From the NCBI GenBank assembly GCA_002316675.1, contig DCDZ01000016.1, positions 119,921 through 127,347 on the forward strand: 7,427 nucleotides of DNA, read 5' to 3'. The position numbers and the translations under genes are program-made. Positions within the stretch are counted from its first letter, which is position 1. Every line of letters begins with the position of its first letter. This document shows, piece by piece, positions 1 to 7,174 of the stretch. This DNA comes from Tyzzerella sp. UBA1042 (lineage in GTDB: Bacteria > Bacillota > Clostridia > Lachnospirales > Anaerotignaceae). Under the pieces are notes generated by a model. The model did not search any database. It had not been told where the DNA came from and worked only from the letters and a program-made list of their open reading frames with translations.

Positions 1-329
1 TTTCCGGCGGACAAAAACAGCGTATCTCTATTGCACGGGCATTGATTCAAAATCCAAGCATTCTGATTTTTGATGACAGCACCAGTGCCGTGGATTCTCT
101 GACAGAAAAAAGAATCCGTCAATCCCTACGGGAGTTTCACAGCAGCTGTACGAAAATTATCATCGCCCAAAGAATCAGCTCCGTCAAAGATGCCGATACT
201 ATTTTTGTTCTGAAAAATGGTAGAATTGCCGCACAGGGGAACCATAAAAAACTTATGGAAACAAGCCTCGATTATCAGGAAATTTTTCAATCGCAAATGA
301 GGAAAGGGGTGATTGTTGATGGCGAATGA
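1..329 (+). CDS. ABC exporter half-transporter, C-terminal part of the ATPase domain (degenerate-site subunit), 5'-truncated by the window
   Basis: This is the tail of an ATP-binding subunit of a multidrug/lipid-type ABC exporter; the gene begins before the window, and the frame is read from base 3. The first codons give the ABC signature SGGQKQR. Walker B follows as ILIFDDSTSAVD, with Asp (75-77) where the catalytic Glu normally stands. The switch loop reads IIIAQRIS, with Gln (168-170) in place of the usual His. In heterodimeric exporters such as LmrCD, BmrCD and TM287/288, one subunit carries just this Asp/Gln pair and a canonical signature, so its own ATP site hydrolyses poorly. The stop (327-329) lies 11 bp inside the next gene, which implies translational coupling with its partner. 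The membrane domain is not in the window and the substrate cannot be told. Confidence 0.93.
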   Translation, partial: SGGQKQRISIARALIQNPSILIFDDSTSAVDSLTEKRIRQSLREFHSSCTKIIIAQRISSVKDADTIFVLKNGRIAAQGNHKKLMETSLDYQEIFQSQMRKGVIVDGE

Positions 330-2121
330 ACATACAAACGCACCATTGGGTGGAAAGAAGCCGAAAAATACCACAAAGACATTGAAAAGGCTTCTGCAAT
401 ATTTAAATAAATATTGGCTCTATCTTGCCATGTCCATGCTGTGCATCCTTTTTGTGACACTGGGTACGGTCTTTGCCATCCGTTTGATGGGTACTGCCAT
501 TGATGCCCATATTGCGGCATTTGATTTTGCCGGTTTGCTGAAAGTCTGTTCCATGCTGATGGTGATTTATCTGGCAACCTCCTTATGTATGTGGCTGCAG
601 GGCTATCTGCTTTTGGTGGTAGGGCAAAATGTGGTTGCCACCATACGCAAGGAGCTTTTTGATAAGCTGCAGAAGTTGCCCTTGAAATATTTTGATACGA
701 CCACCCATGGAGAGTTGATGAGCCGTGTGACCAATGATGTGGAGAATATCTCCATGGCTTTAAATAACAGCCTTTCACAGGTGCTGCAAAGCGGGCTGAC
801 CTTAGTGTGCACCTTTGCCATGATGGTTTATTTAAGCATTCCGCTAACCATTGCGTCTGTTGTTACCATACCTGTCATGCTACTGGCAACAAAAGCCATT
901 ACCACACGCTCTAAAAAAATTTACAAAGAAAAACAAGAGCGGCTGGGAAATTTGAACGGTTATATCGAAGAAATTATTTCCGGCCAAAAGGTTGTAAAGG
1001 TATACTGTCAAGAAGAAGAGACGCAGAATTCCTTTTTTCAGAAAAATAATGCCTTATTAAATGTAGGAATTCGTGCGGAGATTTTTTCTGGCGTCATTGC
1101 TCCAATTATGATGGCACTCAATAATATCTCCTATGCCTTAATTGTTGCCGTCGGCGGCATGATGATTGTGGCAGGGCTGCCCATGACCTTGGGCACAATT
1201 TCCAATTTCATCATTTATTCCAAGCAGTTTACAAGGCCGTTAAATGAATTGGCAAACCAAATAAACGCGATGATGGCCGCTTTTGCTGGCGCAGAGCGTG
1301 TGTTTGAGGTTTTGGATGAACCGGAGGAGGCCCTGGATGAACCGGAGGCAATCTCTCTAAACAATGTGCAGGGGAAGGTTGTTTTCTCTGATGTGGACTT
1401 CGCTTATGAACAAGGTCACCCCATATTGAAGGATGTAAATTTGTATGCAAAGCCCGGGCAAACCATTGCTTTGGTGGGACCTACCGGCGCAGGAAAAACC
1501 ACAATTATCAACTTGTTGACCAGATTTTATGATATTAACCGTGGTACCATTACGATTGACGGCCATAATATAATGGAAATACAGCGAAAAAGTCTGCGGG
1601 GCAGCTTGGGCATTGTTTTGCAGGATACCTATTTATTTACAGATACCATACGGGAAAATATTCGCTATGGCAGGTTAAATGCAACAGATGATGAAATTAT
1701 AGAGGCAGCCGCCTTGGCCAATGCCCATGAGTTTATCCGTCGCTTGCCCGATGGATATGACACCGTATTATCTGACGGGGGCGGCAACTTAAGCCAAGGA
1801 CAGCGGCAAATGTTAGCCATTGCCAGAGCTATTTTGGCAAATCCTTCTATATTAATCCTTGATGAGGCCACCAGCAGCGTGGACACAAGAACCGAGCTGA
1901 AAATTCAAGAGGCAATGCAAAATTTAATGAAAGGCCGTACCAACTTCGTCATTGCCCATCGTTTGAGCACCATACGAGATGCGGATTTGATTGCGGTAAT
2001 CAACCACGGTGAAATCATTGAGCGGGGAGATCATACAGAGCTGATGCACCAAAAAGGATTTTATTATAATTTATACAGCAATCAGTTTGAAACAGAGCAG
2101 CGGTTAGAGGAGGCCTTGTAG
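319..2121 (+). CDS. ABC exporter half-transporter, fused membrane and ATPase domains (canonical-site subunit)
   Basis: A 600-aa half-transporter that should pair with the upstream subunit to form an ATP-driven exporter in the cytoplasmic membrane. Hydrophobic segments at about residues 33-57, 73-101, 155-190 and 255-300 fit a six-helix type I exporter domain. The ATPase domain follows: Walker A GPTGAGKTT (387-395), Q-loop Gln435, signature LSQGQ (491-495), Walker B ILILDE with catalytic Glu516, SSVD D-loop and switch His547. The signature is non-canonical (Q for the first G of LSGGQ), while Walker B and the switch are intact. This is the exact complement of the upstream subunit. I chose ATG 319 because GGAAAGGGG (301-309) lies at a good distance; two TTG codons at 313 and 316 are possible but less likely. 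No clear terminator follows. Substrate unknown; many relatives export drugs or lipids. Confidence 0.95.
   Translation: MANEHTNAPLGGKKPKNTTKTLKRLLQYLNKYWLYLAMSMLCILFVTLGTVFAIRLMGTAIDAHIAAFDFAGLLKVCSMLMVIYLATSLCMWLQGYLLLVVGQNVVATIRKELFDKLQKLPLKYFDTTTHGELMSRVTNDVENISMALNNSLSQVLQSGLTLVCTFAMMVYLSIPLTIASVVTIPVMLLATKAITTRSKKIYKEKQERLGNLNGYIEEIISGQKVVKVYCQEEETQNSFFQKNNALLNVGIRAEIFSGVIAPIMMALNNISYALIVAVGGMMIVAGLPMTLGTISNFIIYSKQFTRPLNELANQINAMMAAFAGAERVFEVLDEPEEALDEPEAISLNNVQGKVVFSDVDFAYEQGHPILKDVNLYAKPGQTIALVGPTGAGKTTIINLLTRFYDINRGTITIDGHNIMEIQRKSLRGSLGIVLQDTYLFTDTIRENIRYGRLNATDDEIIEAAALANAHEFIRRLPDGYDTVLSDGGGNLSQGQRQMLAIARAILANPSILILDEATSSVDTRTELKIQEAMQNLMKGRTNFVIAHRLSTIRDADLIAVINHGEIIERGDHTELMHQKGFYYNLYSNQFETEQRLEEAL
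1313..1348 (+). repeat. In-frame 21-bp tandem duplication in the ABC exporter linker
   Basis: TGGATGAACCGGAGG occurs at 1313-1327 and again at 1334-1348, a period of 21 bp or seven codons. The protein reads LDEPEEA then LDEPEAI from residue 332, in the acidic linker between membrane domain and ATPase domain. It keeps the frame and probably only lengthens the linker. Confidence 0.7.
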
Positions 2122-2153
2122 ACTGTATTCTTTTGTAAATCCCCGAAAAACAC

Positions 2154-2182
2154 TTGATTTTAATTCATAAATATGGTATAAA
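2154..2182 (+). promoter_or_regulatory. Sigma-A-type promoter of the leuS T-box transcript
   Basis: TTGATT (2154-2159) and TATAAA (2177-2182) are separated by exactly 17 bp. A TG dinucleotide one base before the -10 (2174-2175) makes it an extended -10. Transcription would start near 2189, just before the first strand of T-box stem I. The fit in sequence, spacing and position is good; no start-site data are available. Confidence 0.75.
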
Positions 2183-2189
2183 TAATTTC

Positions 2190-2430
2190 ATGAATAGACT
2201 TTGAAGAGGAAGAGTACAAAAACGCACTGTTTTTTCAGAGAGCCGTCGGTTTGGTGTGAGGCGGTAAAAACACGTTTTGGAACTGGCCTTGGAGTTTTGC
2301 CCCGAACGTCAAATTTGATTAGTAAGCGGCAACGGTTGCCACCGTTATCGGTTTTGAGTGTGCCCTTGGGCAAACTAGAGTGGTAACACGGAGTATTTCC
2401 TTCGTCTCTAACTGAGACGAAGGCTTTTTT
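2190..2430 (+). promoter_or_regulatory. T-box riboswitch, leucine type (specifier CUG), upstream of leuS
   Basis: The leader senses uncharged tRNA-Leu and lets transcription continue into leuS. Stem I opens with GACTTTGAAGAGGAAGAGTA, which includes the AGTA of the specifier loop. The distal part carries AGAGAGCCG and the GGTGTGAG-like apical segment (about 2237-2260). I can pair ACUUU-(GAA)-GAGG with CCUU-GGAGU at the stem base, and CAAAA-(A)-CG with CGUUUUG above it. This leaves GAACUGG as the 3' specifier-loop strand and CUG (2283-2285), a Leu codon followed by a purine, as specifier. TGCCC/GGGCA (2361-2372) is a stem III-like hairpin. The T-box AGAGTGGTAACACGG is at 2377-2391; its TGGT (2381-2384) would pair with the ACCA end of tRNA-Leu. 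The antiterminator pairs AGAG (2377-2380) with CTCT (2406-2409) and ACG (2388-2390) with CGT (2403-2405), around the bulge TGGTAAC. Confidence 0.95.
2399..2430 (+). terminator. Intrinsic terminator of the leuS T-box (regulated)
   Basis: CCTTCGTCTC (2399-2408) and GAGACGAAGG (2414-2423) form a perfect 10-bp stem around a 5-nt loop, followed by C and six T (2425-2430). Its 5' arm shares CGTCTC with the antiterminator, so the two folds exclude each other. This is the switch point for uncharged tRNA-Leu. Confidence 0.95.
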
Positions 2431-2591
2431 GATTCATGTATTTTTGGGCTTCCCGGTAATAATTTAGCTGAAGGCAAGACAAGCCTATATTGGATTTTGT
2501 AAAAACGATAGCGGAATCTAATTTTGATATTCTTTTGAAAAGAGAGAATACTTTCCCTAAAAAATGGGCTATGTTAAGAAATAGAGTTGTC

Positions 2592-2600
2592 AAGGAGGAG
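2592..2600 (+). promoter_or_regulatory. leuS: Ribosome binding site that fixes the leuS start
   Basis: AAGGAGGAG is a near-perfect Shine-Dalgarno sequence, 6 nt before ATG 2607. The frame stays open upstream to TTG 2490, but the added residues do not look like LeuRS and no ribosome binding site precedes them, so the start at 2607 is preferred. Confidence 0.9.
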
Positions 2601-2606
2601 ATTGTA

Positions 2607-5018
2607 ATGAACAGTCGCTATGAATTTAGAGAAATTGAAACCAAATGGCGGAATGAGTGGGAAAAGAACCCCATTCATGTAGAGGATGATAAAAAGCCAA
2701 AGTTTTATTGCTTGGATATGTTCCCGTATCCATCGGGAACAGGGCTTCATGTAGGACACTGGAGAGGTTATGTATTAAGCGATGTTGTCAGCCGCTATAA
2801 AGTTTTACAGGGCTTTCAGGTGTTGCACCCCATGGGATGGGATGCTTTCGGCTTGCCTGCGGAAAATTTCGCAATTAAAAATAATGTTCATCCCCGTATC
2901 TCCACGGCAGATAATATCAAAAATGTAAAGCGTCAGCTTCATGAAATCAGTGCGATTTATGATTGGGATAAAGAAGTGAATACCACCGATCCCGAGTATT
3001 ATAAATGGACACAATGGATTTTTGTGCAGATGTTTAAAAAAGGCTTGGCTTATGAAAAGCAAATGCCTTTAAACTGGTGCCCAAGCTGTAAATGCGTTTT
3101 GGCAAATGAAGAGGCTGCTGGGGGCACCTGTGAACGTTGCGGCTCCACCGTTACAAAAAGAAATCTTCGTCAATGGATGCTGAAAATTACTGCTTATGCA
3201 GACAGATTGCTTGAGGATTTGCAGAAGCTGGATTGGTCTGATAAGGTGAAAAAGATGCAGTCAGACTGGATTGGCAGAAGCTATGGGGCTGAGGTTGATT
3301 TTGCCATAAAAGGAACGGAGAAAAAAATCACAGTTTATACCACCAGACCGGATACGCTGTATGGTTCCACATTCATGGTTTTGGCGCCGGAATATAAAGA
3401 GCTTGACGATATTGTGACAAAAGAATATAAAGAGACGGTGCAAAAATACTGTTTTGATGCCTCAACAAAATCTTCCGTTGACCGTTTGACAGATAAAGAA
3501 AAGACTGGCGTATTTACCGGCGCATACTGCATCAACCCTGTAAACGGCAAGGAAATACCCGTTTGGGTTGCGGATTATGTATTGGCGGATTACGGTACCG
3601 GGGCGGTAATGTGCGTACCTGCCCATGATGAACGTGACTTTGCCTTTGCCACCAAGTTCAATTTGCCTATCGTTCAGGTCATTTTGCCTGAAGGGGAAGA
3701 AGAGAAGCCTTTGACAGAAGCCTATGTTGGCGATGGCGTGATTATAAATTCCGGCGATTGGAATGGAATGAAAGCCTTTGAGGCGAAGAAAAAAATCCCT
3801 CATATTATGGAGGAAAAGGGAATTGGCAAGAAGACGGTCAACTATAAGCTGCGTGACTGGGTATTCTCCAGGCAAAGATATTGGGGAGAACCTATCCCTA
3901 TTATTCATTGCGAGCATTGCGGTGCCGTGCCTGTTCCCGAGGAAGATCTGCCTGTATTGCTCCCTGAGGTAGAATCCTATAAGCCCACGGATACCGGAGA
4001 ATCGCCTCTTGCACATATTGATGAGTGGGTGAACACCACCTGCCCTGTGTGCGGTCGTCCGGCAAAAAGAGAAACAAACACCATGCCCCAGTGGGCCGGC
4101 TCCAGCTGGTATTTCCTGCGTTATGTAGATAATCATAATGATGAGGAATTGGCAAGCATGGAGGCTTTGAAAAAATGGGCCCCTGTAGACCTATATGTTG
4201 GCGGTATTGAGCACGCGGTGCTGCACTTGCTGTATGCACGTTTTTATACAAAATTCTTATATGATATTGGCGCAGTGCCCTTTGAAGAGCCCTTCCAGAA
4301 GCTGTTTAACCAAGGTATGATTACCAAAAACGGCGGAAAAATGAGCAAGTCTTTGGGAAATGTTGTTTCTCCCGATGAGCTTGTTGAAAAATATGGCTGC
4401 GACTCCTTAAGAATGTATGAATTGTTCGTAGGCCCTCCCGAATTGGATTGCGATTGGGATGACAGCGGCATTGACGGTGTGTTCCGTTTCTTAAATCGTG
4501 TTTGGAAAATGCTTAGCACTTATAAGGATGCACCTGTGCAGGCAAGCAAAGAGGAGGAATTCCTTTACAATAAGCTGATTGCGGACATTACCAGCCGTTT
4601 GGAGGCCTTGACTATGAACACCGTTGTCAGCGGCTTCATGGAATCCACCAACAAGCTGAATGATCTTGCAAAAAAACAAGGCGGGCTTTCTCAGAATACC
4701 ATGGAAACAATGGTAATCTTGCTGGCGCCTTTTGCGCCCCATATTTCCGAAGAACTTTGGAAAGAATTGGGTCATGCAGACTCTGTTTTTGCAGCAAGCT
4801 GGCCTAAGGCGGATGAAAGTAAGCTGGTGCAGGATACGATTGAAATTGCACTTCAAATTGGCGGCAAACTGAGAGGCACCATGGAAATTTCTACAGATGC
4901 CGGAAAAGATAAGGTTTTGGCACAAGCAAAAGAAGTTTTAAGCGTCCGTATTGAAGGTAAGCAAATTGTAAAAGAGATCTATGTTCCCGGACGAATCGTA
5001 AATCTAATTGTAAAATAA
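2607..5018 (+). CDS. leuS: Leucyl-tRNA synthetase
   Basis: Class I aminoacyl-tRNA synthetase that joins leucine to tRNA-Leu in the cytoplasm, using ATP. The 803-aa product matches the usual bacterial length of about 800. The HIGH motif is HVGH (48-51), followed by HPMGWDAFGLPAEN; the second ATP-binding motif is KMSKS (578-582). The first cysteine cluster has Cys158/161 (WCPSC) and Cys175/178 (CERC). A second pair of CxxC motifs is at 435/438 and 479/482. These look like zinc-binding sites, common in LeuRS of this group. The CP1 editing domain shows the threonine-rich YTTRPDTLYGST and GTGAVMCVPAHDERD, the site that removes mischarged tRNA. The C-terminus ends in KEIYVPGRIVNLIVK, typical of the tRNA-binding domain. 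No key residue is missing. Expression is governed by the T-box upstream; a hairpin terminator follows 16 bp after the stop. Confidence 0.99.
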   Translation: MNSRYEFREIETKWRNEWEKNPIHVEDDKKPKFYCLDMFPYPSGTGLHVGHWRGYVLSDVVSRYKVLQGFQVLHPMGWDAFGLPAENFAIKNNVHPRISTADNIKNVKRQLHEISAIYDWDKEVNTTDPEYYKWTQWIFVQMFKKGLAYEKQMPLNWCPSCKCVLANEEAAGGTCERCGSTVTKRNLRQWMLKITAYADRLLEDLQKLDWSDKVKKMQSDWIGRSYGAEVDFAIKGTEKKITVYTTRPDTLYGSTFMVLAPEYKELDDIVTKEYKETVQKYCFDASTKSSVDRLTDKEKTGVFTGAYCINPVNGKEIPVWVADYVLADYGTGAVMCVPAHDERDFAFATKFNLPIVQVILPEGEEEKPLTEAYVGDGVIINSGDWNGMKAFEAKKKIPHIMEEKGIGKKTVNYKLRDWVFSRQRYWGEPIPIIHCEHCGAVPVPEEDLPVLLPEVESYKPTDTGESPLAHIDEWVNTTCPVCGRPAKRETNTMPQWAGSSWYFLRYVDNHNDEELASMEALKKWAPVDLYVGGIEHAVLHLLYARFYTKFLYDIGAVPFEEPFQKLFNQGMITKNGGKMSKSLGNVVSPDELVEKYGCDSLRMYELFVGPPELDCDWDDSGIDGVFRFLNRVWKMLSTYKDAPVQASKEEEFLYNKLIADITSRLEALTMNTVVSGFMESTNKLNDLAKKQGGLSQNTMETMVILLAPFAPHISEELWKELGHADSVFAASWPKADESKLVQDTIEIALQIGGKLRGTMEISTDAGKDKVLAQAKEVLSVRIEGKQIVKEIYVPGRIVNLIVK

Positions 5019-5034
5019 AATAATGCAAATGAAA

Positions 5035-5075
5035 AGCAGGGTTGTATGAGAATGCCTCAAACAGCTCTGCTTTTT
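5035..5075 (+). terminator. Hairpin terminator after leuS, immediately before the next gene's ribosome binding site
   Basis: AGCAGGGTTGT (5035-5045) pairs with ACAGCTCTGCT (5061-5071) with two G-U pairs. After one A-A mismatch, TGAG (5047-5050) pairs with CTCA (5056-5059) around a 5-nt loop. The T run is only five bases (5071-5075), so termination is probably incomplete. That would suit a downstream gene for which I see no promoter of its own. Confidence 0.7.
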
Positions 5076-5094
5076 GCGCTGTGAGGTATTTTCT

Positions 5095-5760
5095 ATGATA
5101 CAGTTGATGATTATGGACGCAGATGAATTAAAGCTTTCCCAGAATTTCAACAGGGCTATGGTGCGTGTGGGAGAGGCAAGGCGAGAGAAGGCCAATAGAA
5201 TCATGGATTCTGAAAAAAAACGGCTATCCTTAGCCGCCGGACTTTTATTGCGGCACGCCTTCCATACCTTGCATTGCGCCGATCTCTATGATGAGATTGC
5301 ATATACCCCATTGGGCAAACCCTTTCTCCCCAGAGAGGAGTACTATTTTAGTGTGTCTCATTCCGGAAAATTTGCCATTTGCGGGTTTTCAGATCAGCCC
5401 ATAGGCTGTGACATCGAAAGAAAGCGTGAGAACCTCCCTCGCTTTTCTAAAATTTTTTCGTGTGAAGAGGGGGAAACCTTCACCTCTCTCAATGAAACAG
5501 AGAAAATTACGTTTTTTTTCCGCCTGTGGACAGGTAAAGAAAGCGTGACAAAGTGGATGGGGCAGGGGATTACGTTTCCTTTTCGTGATTTATCTGTCAT
5601 GGAGGGAAAACACTTAAAATCCACCTTGCAGATTCATGGAAAAACGTTGCATTTAAAATCCTTTTCAGTGGAGGAGTATCTCATTTCTGTGTGCGGAGAA
5701 GGCGCAGACTTTCCCCGGAAAATAACAAAAATCAGCTGGAATCAGGTGTTAAAAGATTAA
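5095..5760 (+). CDS. 4'-phosphopantetheinyl transferase, Sfp/Gsp/HetI type
   Basis: The enzyme moves the 4'-phosphopantetheine arm of coenzyme A onto a serine of a carrier protein, activating fatty-acid, polyketide or nonribosomal-peptide carriers. The 221-aa length matches the two-lobed Sfp type (about 220-230 aa) rather than the short AcpS type. The family motifs are in order: PLGKPFLP, then FSVSHSG with His89, then GCDIE (104-108) and WTGKES (145-150). By comparison with Sfp (Asp107, Glu109, Glu151), Asp106, Glu108 and Glu149 are the expected metal ligands. ATG 5095 is preferred because TGAGG (5082-5086) lies 8 nt before it; ATG 5110 is an alternative, while TTG 5074 has no binding site. 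No carrier-protein or synthase gene is in the window, so the target is unknown; it could serve as the general acyl-carrier activator. No terminator follows, so transcripts may run into the next gene. Confidence 0.95.
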   Translation: MIQLMIMDADELKLSQNFNRAMVRVGEARREKANRIMDSEKKRLSLAAGLLLRHAFHTLHCADLYDEIAYTPLGKPFLPREEYYFSVSHSGKFAICGFSDQPIGCDIERKRENLPRFSKIFSCEEGETFTSLNETEKITFFFRLWTGKESVTKWMGQGITFPFRDLSVMEGKHLKSTLQIHGKTLHLKSFSVEEYLISVCGEGADFPRKITKISWNQVLKD

Positions 5761-5784
5761 AATTTTGTAATTTTTGTTTTAAAG

Positions 5785-5812
5785 TTGAAACTTGTCATAA
5801 AACCTGTATAAT
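5785..5812 (+). promoter_or_regulatory. Sigma-A-type promoter of the M23 peptidase gene
   Basis: TTGAAA (5785-5790) and a perfect TATAAT (5807-5812) are spaced by 16 bp. Transcription would begin near 5819. This leaves the ATG at 5818 at or before the transcript end and supports ATG 5851 as the start of the peptidase. Confidence 0.8.
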
Positions 5813-5850
5813 ATAAGATGATAAATTATGATAATAATGAGGTTTTTAAG

Positions 5851-7026
5851 ATGAAATTTTTGAAAAAAGCTACTTGCCTTGTGCTGTCGTTATTTTTAGT
5901 GATAGGGGTTTTTCCCACTTCTATAACAGGTGCTGCCACTGTTGCAGAGTTGGAGGCAAAAAGAAAAACCCTTGCGCAGCAAACTCAGCAGGCAAAAAAA
6001 GAGATAGAAAATTTAAAAACAAAACAGCTTTCCGTAGAGGAAGAATTAGACGCCATGGATAAGGTTATGAATAGCTTGCAGACTGAGCTTGATAATGCTC
6101 AGTCTGATTTGGATGAATTGACAAACTCCTTGGAAGCGGCGGAAGAGGAACTGGAAGAAGCATCTGCCAAGCGGGAGGAGCAGTTTCAGCTGTTAGGCAG
6201 CCGTCTGCGCTTTCTGCAGCAAAAGGGTTCTGCCGGATATTTAGAAATTTTGCTGGAGGCGGAAAGCTTTTCAGATTTATTTTTGAGAATGCAGTATGTA
6301 AATGATATTATGCTTTTTGATAAAAATATTCTGGACGAGCTTCAGGCAATACAGAATACCATTCAGGCAAAAAAGGATGAAATTGCTGAAAATCAAGAGG
6401 CTCAGGCAGAGGTTGTTGCTGTCCAGAAAGAAAAAGTAGATAGTATGCAGGAGATGCTTTCTGAAAAAAGAGCCTTAATGGAATCTTATGTCAAGGATGT
6501 GAAAAAACAGGAACAGCTAATTGCTGCCAATGCAAAGGCAGAACAACAGGTATTAAACTTGATTGCACAGCAAACAGGCAGTTCAACACCGTACTATACC
6601 GGAAATGGAACACTGGGCTGGCCGGTTCCTTCAAAAAAAGCTGCTTCCTCAAGCTTAAGCAGCGGTTATATTCGCAGAACTAATCCGGTGACAGGAAAAA
6701 GCGAAAACCATAGTGGTTACGATATTCCCGCACCCTATGGCTCGGCAATTGTGGCGGCTGAAGCCGGTAAGGTTACATATTCCGGCTGGATGAGTGGTTA
6801 TGGGTATACTATTATCATTGATCATGGCGGCGGACTTTCCACCCTTTACGGCCATAATTCTTCCCTTGTTGCATCCAAGGGACAAATGGTAACAAGAGGG
6901 CAGACCGTTGCAAAATGCGGCAGTACGGGTATCTCTACCGGAAACCATTGCCATTTTTCCGTCTTGGTAAATGGCTCCTATGTAAACCCGGAATCCTATT
7001 TGGGTATAAAAAATGTAGGGTATTAA
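5851..7026 (+). CDS. Secreted coiled-coil M23 family peptidoglycan endopeptidase (EnvC/PcsB-like architecture)
   Basis: A 391-aa exported cell-wall protein. Residues 1 to about 28 form a Sec signal peptide: MKFLKK, a hydrophobic core, then SITGAA; there is no lipobox. Residues about 30-239 are charged, rich in Glu, Lys, Gln, Ala and Leu, and read as a long coiled coil like those of EnvC and PcsB, which recruit or regulate hydrolases. A Gly/Ser/Thr linker (about 240-255) leads to an M23 (LytM) domain. Its zinc and catalytic residues are all present: His287 and Asp291 in HSGYD, His335 in LYGH, and His366/His368 in HCH. The domain should therefore be an active endopeptidase that cuts peptide cross-links, unlike E. 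coli EnvC, whose LytM domain is inactive. TGAGG (5838-5842) is 8 nt before ATG 5851; ATG 5818 is rejected as too close to the transcript start. Own promoter upstream, terminator downstream. A role in cell separation or wall growth is inferred. Confidence 0.93.
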   Translation: MKFLKKATCLVLSLFLVIGVFPTSITGAATVAELEAKRKTLAQQTQQAKKEIENLKTKQLSVEEELDAMDKVMNSLQTELDNAQSDLDELTNSLEAAEEELEEASAKREEQFQLLGSRLRFLQQKGSAGYLEILLEAESFSDLFLRMQYVNDIMLFDKNILDELQAIQNTIQAKKDEIAENQEAQAEVVAVQKEKVDSMQEMLSEKRALMESYVKDVKKQEQLIAANAKAEQQVLNLIAQQTGSSTPYYTGNGTLGWPVPSKKAASSSLSSGYIRRTNPVTGKSENHSGYDIPAPYGSAIVAAEAGKVTYSGWMSGYGYTIIIDHGGGLSTLYGHNSSLVASKGQMVTRGQTVAKCGSTGISTGNHCHFSVLVNGSYVNPESYLGIKNVGY

Positions 7027-7053
7027 AGAATACATATTATAAATTAAAACAGA

Positions 7054-7099
7054 CACCCTCAAAAGACGATAGATATCATCGTTTTTTGAGGGTGCTTTT
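7054..7099 (+). terminator. Strong intrinsic terminator after the M23 peptidase gene
   Basis: CACCCTCAAAAGACGAT (7054-7070) pairs over 17 bp, with a single G-U pair, with ATCGTTTTTTGAGGGTG (7078-7094) around the 7-nt loop AGATATC. C and four T follow. It starts 27 bp after the stop codon. Confidence 0.9.
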
Positions 7100-7174
7100 A
7101 TTCTCGCAAGAATGTCTTTACAATAATTATTTTATGTAAACACATGGCTATGGATCCAGTGAAAGTGTTACATT

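Noticed and set aside
2490..2606. N-terminal extension of LeuRS from TTG 2490
   Set aside because: The added 39 residues do not match LeuRS, lack a ribosome binding site, and a near-perfect AAGGAGGAG directs initiation at ATG 2607.
3462..4136. A 224-codon open frame on the minus strand inside leuS
   Set aside because: It lies wholly within the well-supported leuS gene, has no ribosome binding site or recognisable domain, and its composition looks like antisense shadow.
5818..5850. Earlier start of the M23 peptidase at ATG 5818
   Set aside because: It sits 6 bp after the TATAAT, at or before the likely transcript start, and it would place polar residues ahead of a normal signal peptide.
7131..7172. 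Imperfect inverted repeat GTAAACAC / GTGTTAC as an insertion-sequence end or operator
   Set aside because: The arms are short and differ in length, and no transposase or regulator gene is seen nearby.
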